Below, in pieces: positions 16,718 to 25,746 of a stretch of DNA of 64,000 nt. The number at the start of each line of letters is the position of its first letter. Position 1 is the first letter of the stretch. The notes below the pieces were generated by a model. That model did not search any database and was not told the DNA's origin. It was given only the letters and a program-made list of their open reading frames with translations. This DNA comes from Rhizobium sullae (GTDB lineage Bacteria; Pseudomonadota; Alphaproteobacteria; Rhizobiales; Rhizobiaceae). Made by a program: the position numbers and the translations under genes. Where the stretch lies: contig NZ_CP104143.1 of assembly GCF_025200715.1 (NCBI RefSeq), positions 1,116,001-1,180,000 of the forward strand, read 5' to 3'.

Positions 16718-18313
16718 ATGGCCCCCACGACACGCCCGACCTTCAGACGATCGCTCGCGCTCCTGGCCGGGGTTGCACTTCTGGCAAATATCAGTCTTAC
16801 CGACGCTGCTGAAGCGCAGAGCACGCCTCCGTTGAATGGTCCGGCCTCTGTCGCCGATCTTGCTCAAGGGCTTCTCGATGCGGTCGTGAACATCTCCACC
16901 TCGCAGAACGTCAAGGGCGATGAGGGCGCCGGCCCGGCACCGCGCGCACCGGACGGCTCGCCGTTCCAGGAATTCTTCAACGACTTCTTCAACAAGCAGC
17001 AGGGCGGCCCGGGCGGCAACCATAATGTCAGCTCGCTCGGCTCCGGTTTCGTCATCGATCCATCGGGCTACATCGTCACCAACAACCACGTGATCGAGGG
17101 CGCCGACGACATCGAGGTGAATTTCGCCAATGGCACCAAGCTGAAAGCGAAGCTCATCGGCACGGACACGAAGACCGACCTTTCGGTACTGAAGGTCGAG
17201 CCGAAGACGCCGCTGACGGCCGTGAAATTCGGCGATTCCGCCGACATGCGCATCGGCGACTGGGTCATGGCGATCGGCAATCCGTTCGGCTTCGGCGGAT
17301 CGGTGACCGTCGGCATTATTTCGGGCCGCGGCCGCAACATCAACGCAGGCCCGTACGATAACTTCATCCAGACGGATGCGGCGATCAACAAGGGCAATTC
17401 CGGCGGCCCGCTCTTCAACATGAAGGGCGAGGTAATCGGCATCAATACGGCGATCATTTCGCCGAGCGGCGGCTCGATCGGTATTGGCTTTTCGGTGCCC
17501 TCGGAGCTTGCTGCGGGCGTGGTCAACCAGCTTCGTGAATTTGGGGAAACGCGCCGCGGCTGGCTCGGCGTGCGTATCCAGCCGGTCACCGACGACGTGG
17601 CCGACAGCCTGGGTCTCGATACCGCCAAGGGCGCGCTCGTCGCCGGGGTCATCAAGGGCGGGCCGGTCGATAACGGTTCGATCAAGGCCGGTGACGTCAT
17701 CCTGAAATTCGATGGCAAGCCGGTTAACGAGATGCGCGACCTGCCACGCGTCGTGGCCGAAAGCCCGGTCGGCAAGGCAGTGGATGTCGTGGTGATGCGC
17801 GACGGCAAGGAGCAGACTGTCAAGGTGACGCTCGGCCGTCTGGAAGACAGCGATCAGGCTGCTTCCGACGATGCTTCAGGGGGGGATGGCGTGATCAACC
17901 CGGATCCCGACGAGAATGATGACATGGACGAGCCGGATCAGGATCAGGCGCCGCCGCCGTCCGGCAATGGCCAGAACGGTCAGCAGGGGCAGGTGACGCC
18001 CGATGCCAAGACGCCGAAGGATGTGCTCGGCCTCTCGCTGTCGCAACTCAGCCCCGAGATCCGCAAGACCTTCGGCATCGCAGAAAGCGTGGACGGCGTC
18101 GTGGTGACGGAGGTAGCGGCCGGTTCGGCCGCTGCCGAAAAGGGCCTGAAGGCTGGCGATGTCATCGTCGAGGTCGCTCAGGAATTCATGAAGTCGCCGG
18201 ATGCCGTCGCGGCGAAGGTGCAGTCGCTGAAGCAGGAAGGCCGGCGCAACGCGCAGCTGATGATCGCCTCGGCAAACGGCGATCTGCGGTTCATCGCCGT
18301 GCCGATGGAATAG
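16718..18313 (+). CDS. degP: Periplasmic serine protease of the DegP/HtrA (Do) family
   Basis: 531 residues with a signal peptide (RRSLALLAGVALLANISLT, cleavage near AEAQ). The catalytic triad is visible: His in IVTNNHVIEGAD, Asp in KTDLSVLKVE, Ser in NKGNSGGPLFN. Two PDZ domains follow (GWLGVRIQPVTDD from about residue 280 and VDGVVVTEVAAGSAA from about 440), separated by a very acidic linker (NPDPDENDDMDEPDQDQ). It degrades or refolds misfolded envelope proteins. ATG at 16718 is preferred over 16673 because AGAGGAAG precedes it at a good distance. It closes the hflK-hflC-DUF2065-degP group, all quality-control genes. Confidence 0.94.
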   Translation: MAPTTRPTFRRSLALLAGVALLANISLTDAAEAQSTPPLNGPASVADLAQGLLDAVVNISTSQNVKGDEGAGPAPRAPDGSPFQEFFNDFFNKQQGGPGGNHNVSSLGSGFVIDPSGYIVTNNHVIEGADDIEVNFANGTKLKAKLIGTDTKTDLSVLKVEPKTPLTAVKFGDSADMRIGDWVMAIGNPFGFGGSVTVGIISGRGRNINAGPYDNFIQTDAAINKGNSGGPLFNMKGEVIGINTAIISPSGGSIGIGFSVPSELAAGVVNQLREFGETRRGWLGVRIQPVTDDVADSLGLDTAKGALVAGVIKGGPVDNGSIKAGDVILKFDGKPVNEMRDLPRVVAESPVGKAVDVVVMRDGKEQTVKVTLGRLEDSDQAASDDASGGDGVINPDPDENDDMDEPDQDQAPPPSGNGQNGQQGQVTPDAKTPKDVLGLSLSQLSPEIRKTFGIAESVDGVVVTEVAAGSAAAEKGLKAGDVIVEVAQEFMKSPDAVAAKVQSLKQEGRRNAQLMIASANGDLRFIAVPME

Positions 18314-18491
18314 GCGGGATTGCCGAGAGGCGGCAAGAGACGCAGATGATCCGTTTTCCGCGATGAGCACCATGGATGGCGACAAAAAGCGCAGCTATTG
18401 CTGATTAGCGAATAGTGGTGCCCGCGCGGGCGTCATTATCTCGTCATTTTTAAGAGCGACCGTTCGGCATGGACGAGCTTGAGAGGCTTCC

Positions 18492-18740
18492 ATGGATCAC
18501 CGTCTCAACCACTACGTAGAGATCACCAGCCGCATCAGATCGGGCAGGAGCTTCTGCGAATTCATTGCATCCGGCGGAACAGTATGGGACCAGCCGGCCG
18601 GCGCTTCATGGCGCAATGTAACGATTGAGGTGATGGAGCGGGAGCGGCGGAACGTGGAGGAGCTGGAACGCATCAGGCTACGGCTCTATCCCGATCTGGC
18701 TGCCGAAGACGTGTCGCCGCCGCTCTACAACAGCCACTGA
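18492..18740 (+). CDS. Hypothetical protein
   Basis: 82 residues, MDHRLNHYVEITSRIRSGRS, with one Cys, a central WDQPAGASWRNV segment and a charged helix (EVMERERRNVEELERIRLRL). It is soluble, with no signal peptide. It stands alone 180 bp after degP. No family recognised. Confidence 0.55.
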   Translation: MDHRLNHYVEITSRIRSGRSFCEFIASGGTVWDQPAGASWRNVTIEVMERERRNVEELERIRLRLYPDLAAEDVSPPLYNSH

Positions 18741-18835
18741 CAGCTATTGCCCCTACCGCCCTTGGGAGCGCGCAAACCGTCAACCTCACCCTGAGGCGAA
18801 AGCGCAGCGACCTCGAAGGCGAGGGCGGGTGTGCG

Positions 18836-19294
18836 TCACTTGGGCGGCGGCCGATCCGGGAGCAAAGTGATGCCGAACCTTGGCGAAGCTTCGCGGAGAC
18901 GCTCGATCTCCTCGGGTGTCGGCGGTTCTGCGACTTCGTCGGGTTGACGTTCGCGTCCAGCTTCCTCGAGAAACCGGTCGAACAGGGCGGGTGTCCCGAT
19001 CAGGATGTATCTGCAAGGATTGCCGCTCATGTTCATAAGCTGGTGCGGAATGCTGCGCGGCAGGAAGATGCTCTCGCCCGCGGTTAGGCGTCGAGGCTCG
19101 CCGCCGATCACCGCGGTCAGCTCGCCTTCGATGATGTAAACCGTCTCGTCGTCCCTGGCGTGGACATGGATCGGCGTCCGCGTGTTTCCGCCGCTGTTGT
19201 TTTCGAAGAGGCAGAACTGCCCCGCGGTCTGTTCTCCGGACAGCAGGCGCTTCATGACGACGCCTGCAAGAACGAACTCTTTAATGTCGCTCAT
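18836..19294 (-). CDS. Cupin domain protein
   Basis: 152 residues. The cupin core reads TPIHVHARDDETVYIIEGEL (metal-ligand His/His/Glu), then GESIFLPRSIPHQLMN with the second-motif His. A charged C-terminal extension (EEAGRERQPDEVAEPPTPEE) follows the barrel. Such single-domain cupins may bind a small ligand or metal; the substrate is not deducible. The ATG at 19294 is taken because the longer frame adds 60 codons with no cupin character. Confidence 0.82.
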   Translation of the reverse strand: MSDIKEFVLAGVVMKRLLSGEQTAGQFCLFENNSGGNTRTPIHVHARDDETVYIIEGELTAVIGGEPRRLTAGESIFLPRSIPHQLMNMSGNPCRYILIGTPALFDRFLEEAGRERQPDEVAEPPTPEEIERLREASPRFGITLLPDRPPPK

Positions 19295-19549
19295 TGTCGT
19301 TTCCTTTCCACGGATTGTGGGGCGGGATCTCCATTCAGCGAGTTTTGGCATGCCCAAAGACGATCGGCGCAGTGACGCGCCGATTGCCTCCGCGCATTCA
19401 GCAGAACAAGTGCCGGCACTACTTGGAAGCCGCCGGTTATGACCCGGAGTATATCGAACCTGCTCTGGGTTCATCGGTTCCGCATCAAGGCTGCTTTGCG
19501 TTCGTGCGTTATTGCGTAATCGGTCGGTTGCATCGACGATCCGGCAGTT

Positions 19550-20485
19550 TCACCCGTTCAGACGCTCCTTGCAAATCGTCTCCACGAGCGCCTGCAGTTC
19601 CTTCACATGTGCGACAAGCCATTGGAGCTCATCATTGCCGATTGCGTATTTCGACGAGTAGCGCGCCTCGACATAGGCCCGCGACAACAGTTCAAAGCAA
19701 CGGCGGGCAAAGCGGGTGTCGCGCGGCCAGGCGGCGACCAGCCGCGCATCGGCACTTTCGGCTTGCGAGCGCAGCACCCTGAGGCGGTGAGACTTCGGAC
19801 TGTAGAGGGTAAGCGTCAACAGAGCGCAATGATAAGCACGCTCCGTCGCTTGATGAAGCATAAACGCGGCGTCCCGCCATTTGTCGGCGGAAATGCCAAA
19901 TTCAGCGAAGGCTAGGGCGTCAGTCGATAGTTCATACCACTGTTCAAAATACCGCTGTGCCTCAGCCTTTGCCTCCTCTGGTGTCAGCGCCTTCGGCTGG
20001 GCGAGGGGATGGCCTGGCTCCTCGTAGAGCACGATGCCATCCCTGGCGATGTCGGTAAAGAACGGCCGGCCGCGCGCCAACTGGTCGTTGACGTCGGCCA
20101 GGCAGTGCACGATCGGGATCACCGGCGTTTCGATCCCGTGGCTGATCTGCTCCTGCAGCAATCGTTCCTCCAGCGCCTCCCACAGCTCATACTCCTCGGC
20201 AAAGCTCTTGGTGTTGACGACGATCAGAAGGTCATAGTCGGAGCGGTAGCCGCTTGAGCGATCCTCAACCCAGTCGCCGCGGGCGTACGAGCCGTAGAGC
20301 ACCACCTTGAGCACCTTGCCGGCCGCTTTCCTGCCGGACAGCTTGGTGGCGCGGAACTGCTCGACCTCGAAAAACAGGATCTGCAGAACCCGGGCAAGCT
20401 CGCGGCGCTTCTTGTCGGGCAGATGGTCGAGATGGTCTGTCAGGGTCACGGCCGCGTCAAAGCCTTCGGTGGGAATCGTATCCAT
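19550..20485 (-). CDS. Nucleotidyltransferase-HEPN fusion protein
   Basis: 311 residues in two parts. The N-terminal nucleotidyltransferase (about 50-150) has the active-site pattern VVLYGSYARGDW and RSDYDLLIVVN, giving the GS motif and the two metal-binding Asp. The C-terminal HEPN domain (about 185-305) contains DKWRDAAFMLHQATERAYH, where R-x6-H matches the RX4-6H nuclease motif of HEPN RNases. Elsewhere the two domains are often separate adjacent genes (MNT-HEPN toxin-antitoxin modules, in which MNT AMPylates the HEPN toxin). Here they are joined in one chain. The gene stands alone in an accessory stretch. Whether it acts as a toxin, a stress ribonuclease or an antibiotic-type nucleotidyltransferase is open. 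Confidence 0.85.
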   Translation of the reverse strand: MDTIPTEGFDAAVTLTDHLDHLPDKKRRELARVLQILFFEVEQFRATKLSGRKAAGKVLKVVLYGSYARGDWVEDRSSGYRSDYDLLIVVNTKSFAEEYELWEALEERLLQEQISHGIETPVIPIVHCLADVNDQLARGRPFFTDIARDGIVLYEEPGHPLAQPKALTPEEAKAEAQRYFEQWYELSTDALAFAEFGISADKWRDAAFMLHQATERAYHCALLTLTLYSPKSHRLRVLRSQAESADARLVAAWPRDTRFARRCFELLSRAYVEARYSSKYAIGNDELQWLVAHVKELQALVETICKERLNG

Positions 20486-20949
20486 CGTAACGGCTCATCG
20501 GTTGTTGTGCATCTAAACTCTTTACGCGAATGCATTGATGAATGCAACCAGATGCTATTCGTCGAACAGGAAGTCGCCAAGACGAAAGCGCGCAGTTTGA
20601 TGGGTGAGTTGAATGATGAGGAACTGGAGCAAGTAGTGCATCACGTTCGGAAGGTCCAGCCGATGACCGAGATCGCTTGAATGGTCCTTCCCCGGATGAT
20701 CGCCCGCGACCTTGACGAGACCATGATCGGCCACGAGATAGTTCTCCGCCGGTTCCAACGGCGACGGGCGGCCATGAAACCTTTGAAGAGATATAGCCCT
20801 CAACCGCTCGGGCAATGGGGTTAGGGGCTGAACGCGGGACTGCATAGGGATGCGGCGAGATCTTCTGCAGGGCGGTCGTCAGCCACCGCCAGGGATCCGC
20901 TACCCCCAGCCACGGGCCGGATTGAAACTGATCAGCCACTTCGGACCCG
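20486..20949. other. No confident gene
   Basis: Short overlapping frames exist on both strands here, such as a 96-codon minus frame at 20555-20845, but none has a recognisable motif, a convincing ribosome binding site or a reason to prefer it over the others. It may be decayed DNA next to the fusion gene. Confidence 0.5.
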
Positions 20950-21180
20950 CTAGCCCATCATGTAGGTGCTTATTCCGAACTCATCCTTAAAAGCTTCGAT
21001 CGTTAGCACCGATCGCAAGAACTCACTCTCGATTATTTCCGGAGTGGAAGTTGCGGACACGGCGCGGCCCAACCTCTCCTGCAGTCCCATTTGTTCGACC
21101 GCTTCTTTGATCGAGGTTGCCGTCCCTGATACATGGACGGGCCTAAGTGCTAGGTGGCTCAACGTCCTTTCAAGGGTCAC
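20950..21180 (-). CDS. Hypothetical small protein downstream of the cyclase gene
   Basis: 76 residues, MTLERTLSHLALRPVHVSGT, with predicted helices (SIKEAVEQMGLQERLGRA, PEIIESEFLRSVLTIEAF). It starts 6 bp after the stop of the cyclase gene on the same strand, suggesting translational coupling. No family recognised. Confidence 0.4.
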   Translation of the reverse strand: MTLERTLSHLALRPVHVSGTATSIKEAVEQMGLQERLGRAVSATSTPEIIESEFLRSVLTIEAFKDEFGISTYMMG

Positions 21181-21185
21181 GGTAC

Positions 21186-22970
21186 CTATTCCGGCAATCC
21201 GGTTCCCACCAGGCCTCGTCTGAACTTAGCAGTCTGTTCGGCAGTTTCGACCACGATCCCCCGCTCCAGAAATTCACTGATAGTTAGATCCGGATACTTT
21301 TCGCGAAGGCTTTGGGCAAGCGTGGTAGCTTCTTGAAGGCGACCCGCCATCGATAAGCAGGCGACTATCCTAGTGTTGGTGTATTTTCCGGGATTCGGTA
21401 ACCGGCGTAGCGCCGCTAAAGCCTGCTCGTAGTCGCCCTTAAAATAGAGAAGATTTCCCAGTACCGCGTGATACCAGTGGGGTGGGAAAGGGTTGAGCCG
21501 CATCCCTTCTTCGACCCACGGAAGCGCTTCGTCTATACGATTTCGCCTTGCCAGCAGTCCGCCGAGCTGTACCAAAGCATTGGCGTCACTGGGATTAAGC
21601 TTATACGCCAAACGGAATTCTCTTTCGGAGTTCTCAAAGTCCTTTAGGTAAAGATGCGCAAGCCCAAGCACACGATGGGCGCCAGATTCTCCCTCGTCCA
21701 GCTTTACGGCATGTCGCGCGAGCGCGATGCCGTCGCGAAGGACGGCCTCCGGTGCGTTTGCATAGCCGCTGGCTGCGATCCGGGCCAATGCAAGATGAGC
21801 GTGTGCCAGCGCAAAGCCCCCGTCGCCCGCAACGGCAGCTTCGAACATTTCCACAGCTTTAACGTTGTCGTCCGGCTCATAGCCTCTGAGATGCACTAGC
21901 CCTCGCAGATAAAATTCGTATGCAGCGAGGCTGGCCGGTGGCCTTCGGATGGACTCTCGATAATCAGCGCTCTCGATCTGCCCCACTAGATTGGCGACGA
22001 TCATTCTCACGATGTCGTCCTGAATGCTGAAGAGATCCGAGGCTCGGCGTTGATATTTTTCTGACCAGACCAATCGCTCCGTGTCGGCCTGGATCATCCG
22101 CACCGCGATCCGGACCTCGTCTTGCGACTGACGCATGTTGCCTGTAACGAGATAGGTGGCAGCAAGCTTGCGTCCAACCTCCTTTAAATCCTCCGAACGG
22201 TCGCGGAAAGCAAACGCTGAGGACGCCGCAATGACGGACAGGCTCCTGAATCTCGCAAGACCGGAGATGATGTCTTCGGTGAAGCCATCCACCATAAATT
22301 CATCTGCGCCTGTCGCCGCGTTTTGAAAGGGAAGGACGGCAACGACGGTTCTGACCAGCTGCTCTTTTGCAGGAGCTCGAGGCCAGTGCCAGGCATGCAC
22401 CGGCTTCGAAATATTCTTGAGGCGTAGCAGTCCTCCGTCGGCAAACAGCCGCTGCAATTCTTCGGGTAGGGCGGCGTAAGTTGTTTCTGAGATGCACACC
22501 CCATCGGGTAACGCATGGTGCTCCAGGCGCGCTGCGACATTGACGCCATCGCCGAACACATCGTCATCCGTCGTCATCACCTCGGCGAAGTTTATACCAA
22601 TCCGAATTCTCACTGGTTTAGTCCCAACGGTAGCGACGGCCTCGCTTGCTAGCAGGTGTTGAACCTGCAACGCCGTCGAGACGGCGACCGCGGGGCTGTC
22701 GAATATCGAAAGGAGGCCATCACCCATGAGCTTGATCGTCCGGCCACCACCCTTGACGATCCGAGGTTTCAGTATCTCCTCCTGCAAGACATTAACGCTT
22801 GCCAGCGTTCCTTCTTCGTCTGCTTCCATCATGCGCGAGTAGCCGACAACATCCGCCGTCAAAATGGCCATGAGGCGTCTGGTGGTGGGCGAAGAGGGCA
22901 TCTGCGCCAATTCCCGTGGAAACGAGGAGTGCTGCGAACCAAATGTACAGTCTTGTGGCGTCAATGTCAT
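21186..22970 (-). CDS. Class III adenylate/guanylate cyclase with TPR domain
   Basis: 594 residues from MTLTPQDC, or 571 from the inner MPSSPTTRRLMAIL. The N-terminal catalytic domain (about 30-200) shows RLMAILTADVVGYSRMMEAD with the first metal Asp, TIKLMGDGLLSIFDS with the second, and DVFGDGVNVAARLE. The middle (about 215-350) is a TolB-like N-terminal segment (VVAVLPFQNAATGADEFMVD). The C-terminal part is a TPR array (LAHAHLALARIAASGYA, EREFRLAYKLNPSDANALV). This architecture is common in rhizobia, which carry many such cyclases. The signal sensed is unknown. Confidence 0.9.
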   Translation of the reverse strand: MTLTPQDCTFGSQHSSFPRELAQMPSSPTTRRLMAILTADVVGYSRMMEADEEGTLASVNVLQEEILKPRIVKGGGRTIKLMGDGLLSIFDSPAVAVSTALQVQHLLASEAVATVGTKPVRIRIGINFAEVMTTDDDVFGDGVNVAARLEHHALPDGVCISETTYAALPEELQRLFADGGLLRLKNISKPVHAWHWPRAPAKEQLVRTVVAVLPFQNAATGADEFMVDGFTEDIISGLARFRSLSVIAASSAFAFRDRSEDLKEVGRKLAATYLVTGNMRQSQDEVRIAVRMIQADTERLVWSEKYQRRASDLFSIQDDIVRMIVANLVGQIESADYRESIRRPPASLAAYEFYLRGLVHLRGYEPDDNVKAVEMFEAAVAGDGGFALAHAHLALARIAASGYANAPEAVLRDGIALARHAVKLDEGESGAHRVLGLAHLYLKDFENSEREFRLAYKLNPSDANALVQLGGLLARRNRIDEALPWVEEGMRLNPFPPHWYHAVLGNLLYFKGDYEQALAALRRLPNPGKYTNTRIVACLSMAGRLQEATTLAQSLREKYPDLTISEFLERGIVVETAEQTAKFRRGLVGTGLPE

Positions 22971-23163
22971 GCTGACGCAGAAGCAAATGGAGAGTACAGC
23001 ACCGAGCCCGAAATGTTACCTCGGCTTCCAGTTATTGAGGCCGCTCTATCCTGGTGACCTGCTGTCCGACCGCCTTTGCTGCCGGTTGATTGGCCTTCGA
23101 TTGCCGTAGACGGTCGAAAATCATCCAATTACTGGTCTGATCGGGTCCGTAAATGGGTTCGAC

Positions 23164-23403
23164 ATGTCAACAATCGACTTCATGCTATCCAAGCGCCAGC
23201 AGGCGATGCTGCGAGCACTCATCCTGCAGCCAGTTGACCTTTCGTGCGAACAAGGCATGTGCGGCTCTTGCCTCACTCGAGTCCTCTCCCGAGAGCTGGA
23301 CCACCGGGATATTATCCTCTCCAATGCCGAAAAGGCCGCCAACGATCAGATGACTATTTGCTGTTCACGTGGCCGCGGCCCGCTCATCGTGCTGGGTATT
23401 TGA
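23164..23403 (+). pseudogene. Fragment of a plant-type [2Fe-2S] reductase (VanB/phthalate dioxygenase reductase-like), C-terminus only
   Basis: The frame contains LSCEQGMCGSCLTRVLSREL (CxxxxCxxC cluster-binding Cys), then AANDQMTICCSRGRGPLIVL with the fourth Cys and the terminal family motif. This is the C-terminal ferredoxin domain of oxygenase reductases. Intact members are about 320 residues with FMN and NAD domains first; those are absent, and the first 25 codons do not match the family. Read as a truncated remnant. A second aromatic-oxidation fragment follows. Confidence 0.7.
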
Positions 23404-23435
23404 CGGGCGTTTAGTGTTTCTAAAGTGGGTTGCGG

Positions 23436-23545
23436 CGAATGAGGTCATCGTTATCGATGCAGGCATTGGTGGCCTGTGCCCGAGCATCGCTCTGAAGCGT
23501 ATCGTCCAAGAAGTGCGGATCTACGAACCGATCACCTCCATATCC
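23436..23545 (+). pseudogene. Fragment of an FAD-dependent aromatic monooxygenase, N-terminus only
   Basis: The frame reads NEVIVIDAGIGGLCPSIALK and then VQEVRIYEPI, the Rossmann FAD-binding start of salicylate/3-hydroxybenzoate-type monooxygenases (GxGxxG here altered to DAGIGG). It then runs into the 3' end of the Lrp gene on the other strand. Only about 35 residues of a normal 400-residue enzyme survive. Confidence 0.6.
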
Positions 23546-24039
23546 AGCTCGGCTGTGTCATGGTCGCTTTGAAAGACAGCATCGAGCGGCCGATAGGGTT
23601 TGACGATCGGCGATTTTAGTACAACGAAGCTCAGATATCTGTCGATGCCTACATCTCTGTCGATCAGGCATTCCATGATTGTCTGATACTCGGCGAGCCC
23701 ACTGGTGACAAACTTCACCAGGTAGTCGTAGCCGCCGGAAACCACGTGGCATTCAATTGCAGATTCCAATTTATCGATGGCCGCAATGAAGCGGGCCAAA
23801 TCGATCTGCCGGTGGTTTCGGAGAGTGACCTCTGTAAAGACGGTTACTACTTGGCCAAGCCTGGCCAGGTTGATCTGAGCGGAATAGCCGCAGATGTAGC
23901 CTTCTGCCTGCAATTTCCTCACGCGCATCAGACACGGACTTGGCGAGAGATCGACGAGCTTCGCAAGCTCCGTATTCGTCACACGCCCGTTCTTCTGGAG
24001 CTCGCAGAGGATTGCAATGTCGATGCGATCGAGTTTCAT
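23521..24039 (-). CDS. Lrp/AsnC family transcriptional regulator
   Basis: 172 residues. The N-terminal HTH is MKLDRIDIAILCELQKNGRV and NTELAKLVDLSPSPCLMRVR. The C-terminal RAM ligand-binding domain has VVTVFTEVTL, IECHVVSGGYDYLVKFV and YLSFVVLKSPI. Lrp proteins form octamers on DNA and respond to amino acids. It is the last gene on the minus strand after the family-5 ABC operon, separated by 168 bp, and may respond to its substrate; this is inference. Confidence 0.92.
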   Translation of the reverse strand: MKLDRIDIAILCELQKNGRVTNTELAKLVDLSPSPCLMRVRKLQAEGYICGYSAQINLARLGQVVTVFTEVTLRNHRQIDLARFIAAIDKLESAIECHVVSGGYDYLVKFVTSGLAEYQTIMECLIDRDVGIDRYLSFVVLKSPIVKPYRPLDAVFQSDHDTAELDMEVIGS

Positions 24040-24207
24040 TTCCTTACCCTATCGGGTTGCCGGAAGTCGCCGTGAGCGCGGGTTAATCCCGCATCCAAAG
24101 ACATCGAGCGGGATCGTGCCATGCAAAGCCCGCGGCAGGAAAGACGGCGAACAAAGCTTCGGTCCTTGTCGGGGAGGTGCCGCCAATGGTCGGCGACACC
24201 GGTTTCG

Positions 24208-25698
24208 TCACTTAACCGATAGTTCCGGCGTGAGGTAATAGTTGTTCAACGGGTGTGGCCGGAAGCCCTGAATGCGGCTGCTGACAGCATCGAAGGTGTT
24301 GACATGAACGATGTCGACGACTGCCGCGTCGTCCTGTAGCTTCCGGGCAATCTTGCCGTAGAGCGCATAGCGCTGCTCGTCATTGTCGTTGGCGCGTGCT
24401 TCCTTGATCAGCGCATCAACTTCAGGCGAGCAGTAGTGGGCCAGATTGTATCCACCATCGCAGGAGAAGTCGGAAGACAGGAAACCCGCCGGGTCAAGCA
24501 CGTCGGTCAGATAATTACGCGAGAGGAAGGCGAGCTCGAAATTGCCGTTGAGAAGGTCCGGCTCGACGGCGTTGTATTGCGCGGCCTTGATCGTGCTTTG
24601 GACGCCGACCTCTGCCAGCATCTGCTGAACGGCCGCGGCGATATCCTTGAATTCGGCTCTTTCGACATAGGCGATGATCTCCACCTTGAGACTGCCAGGC
24701 GCAATGCCGGCTTCCGCGAGCAGCGATTTGGCAAGATCGGGATTGTAGCTCGGCTTCTGGTCCTTTGGTGCCCAGGCGTCCGTCGGCCGGAAGACATCGT
24801 TAGCCGGTGGCATCAGCCCCTCGAACAGAGCATCGGAAATCGCCTGATTGTCGATTGCCGCCTGAATTGCCTTTCGCACACGTACGTCGTCGAATGGCCT
24901 CTTCTTGTTGTTAATGACGAGCATGGTCGTGCGCGGTGTTGCAGCCTCGGATATCTTGGCGACACCGGAGTCGTTGACCTGCTTGACGCTGGTGGCCGGG
25001 ACGAGGCGTGAAATGTCCGCCTCGCCCGAACGAGCCTGGACCGTGCGCGTATTGGCGTCGAGGATGAAGCGTACTTCACCATCCTCGACCGCAGGCTTTT
25101 TGCCCCAGTAAGTCGGGTTCGCCTTCACTTTCAGGCCTTGGGCCTGATCGACCGAGACGATCGTGAAGGGGCCGGTGCAATGGTTGATCGGATCGATGGC
25201 GCCGTTCGGCTTATAGGCCGCCTTGGAAAGAATACTGGTGGCCGGCGCGGCCATATGTGCAGGCAGCACGGCAAGTGGCTGGGCAGTCGTTATGCGCACC
25301 TTGTCCTTCCCGATGGCTTCCACGGACTTGAAGATTTTCGGCGAAAAGGCGCGCGCCGATACTTCTCCATGCAGAAGGCTGGTGAACGCAAAGGCGACGG
25401 CATCCGCGTCGAACGGCGTACCGTCCTGGAAGACGACACCTTGCTTCAACGTGACCTCCCACACGTTCGGTTCGACGTGGTTGAAGGAAGTGGCGAGCCA
25501 CGGCTCCAGCTTGCCGTCGTAGTTCACGCGGGCCAGGCCTTCGTAGCAGCCTGCCACCGTGCCGACGTAGACGTCGTCGGAGGTCATGGCCCAGTTGTTC
25601 CTGATGCTCCAGAAGTCCGCCACGACGACCGGTTCGGCCTGCGCCGCCGTTGCCGCGAAGACCAGTGACAATGCGGTAATCCTATTGAAAAGCTTCAT
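24208..25698 (-). CDS. ABC transporter substrate-binding protein, family 5 (peptide/nickel/opine type)
   Basis: 496 residues with a signal peptide (LFNRITALSLVFAATAAQAE). Family-5 features: LEPWLATSFNHVEPNVWEVT, LKQGVVFQDGTPFDADAVAF, then FDDVRVRKAIQAAIDNQAIS and LLAEAGI. It captures the ligand in the periplasm and delivers it to the permeases encoded upstream. Ligand class (di/oligopeptide, nickel chelate, opine) cannot be settled from sequence alone. It is the fifth transporter gene on this strand, 48 bp after the second ATPase gene. Confidence 0.9.
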   Translation of the reverse strand: MKLFNRITALSLVFAATAAQAEPVVVADFWSIRNNWAMTSDDVYVGTVAGCYEGLARVNYDGKLEPWLATSFNHVEPNVWEVTLKQGVVFQDGTPFDADAVAFAFTSLLHGEVSARAFSPKIFKSVEAIGKDKVRITTAQPLAVLPAHMAAPATSILSKAAYKPNGAIDPINHCTGPFTIVSVDQAQGLKVKANPTYWGKKPAVEDGEVRFILDANTRTVQARSGEADISRLVPATSVKQVNDSGVAKISEAATPRTTMLVINNKKRPFDDVRVRKAIQAAIDNQAISDALFEGLMPPANDVFRPTDAWAPKDQKPSYNPDLAKSLLAEAGIAPGSLKVEIIAYVERAEFKDIAAAVQQMLAEVGVQSTIKAAQYNAVEPDLLNGNFELAFLSRNYLTDVLDPAGFLSSDFSCDGGYNLAHYCSPEVDALIKEARANDNDEQRYALYGKIARKLQDDAAVVDIVHVNTFDAVSSRIQGFRPHPLNNYYLTPELSVK

Positions 25699-25746
25699 GC
25701 TTACGTTCCCTTTTTTGTTTTAAAATAGAGAGTTGGACGACGCGGT

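Noticed and set aside
19294..19782. Plus-strand frame with the segment HYLEAAGYDPEYIEPALGS as a small gene
   Set aside because: The segment looks protein-like, but the frame then runs opposite the fusion gene and lacks a credible start and stop for a compact protein.
20555..20845. 96-codon minus-strand frame as a gene
   Set aside because: No motif, competing frames on the other strand, and no ribosome binding site.
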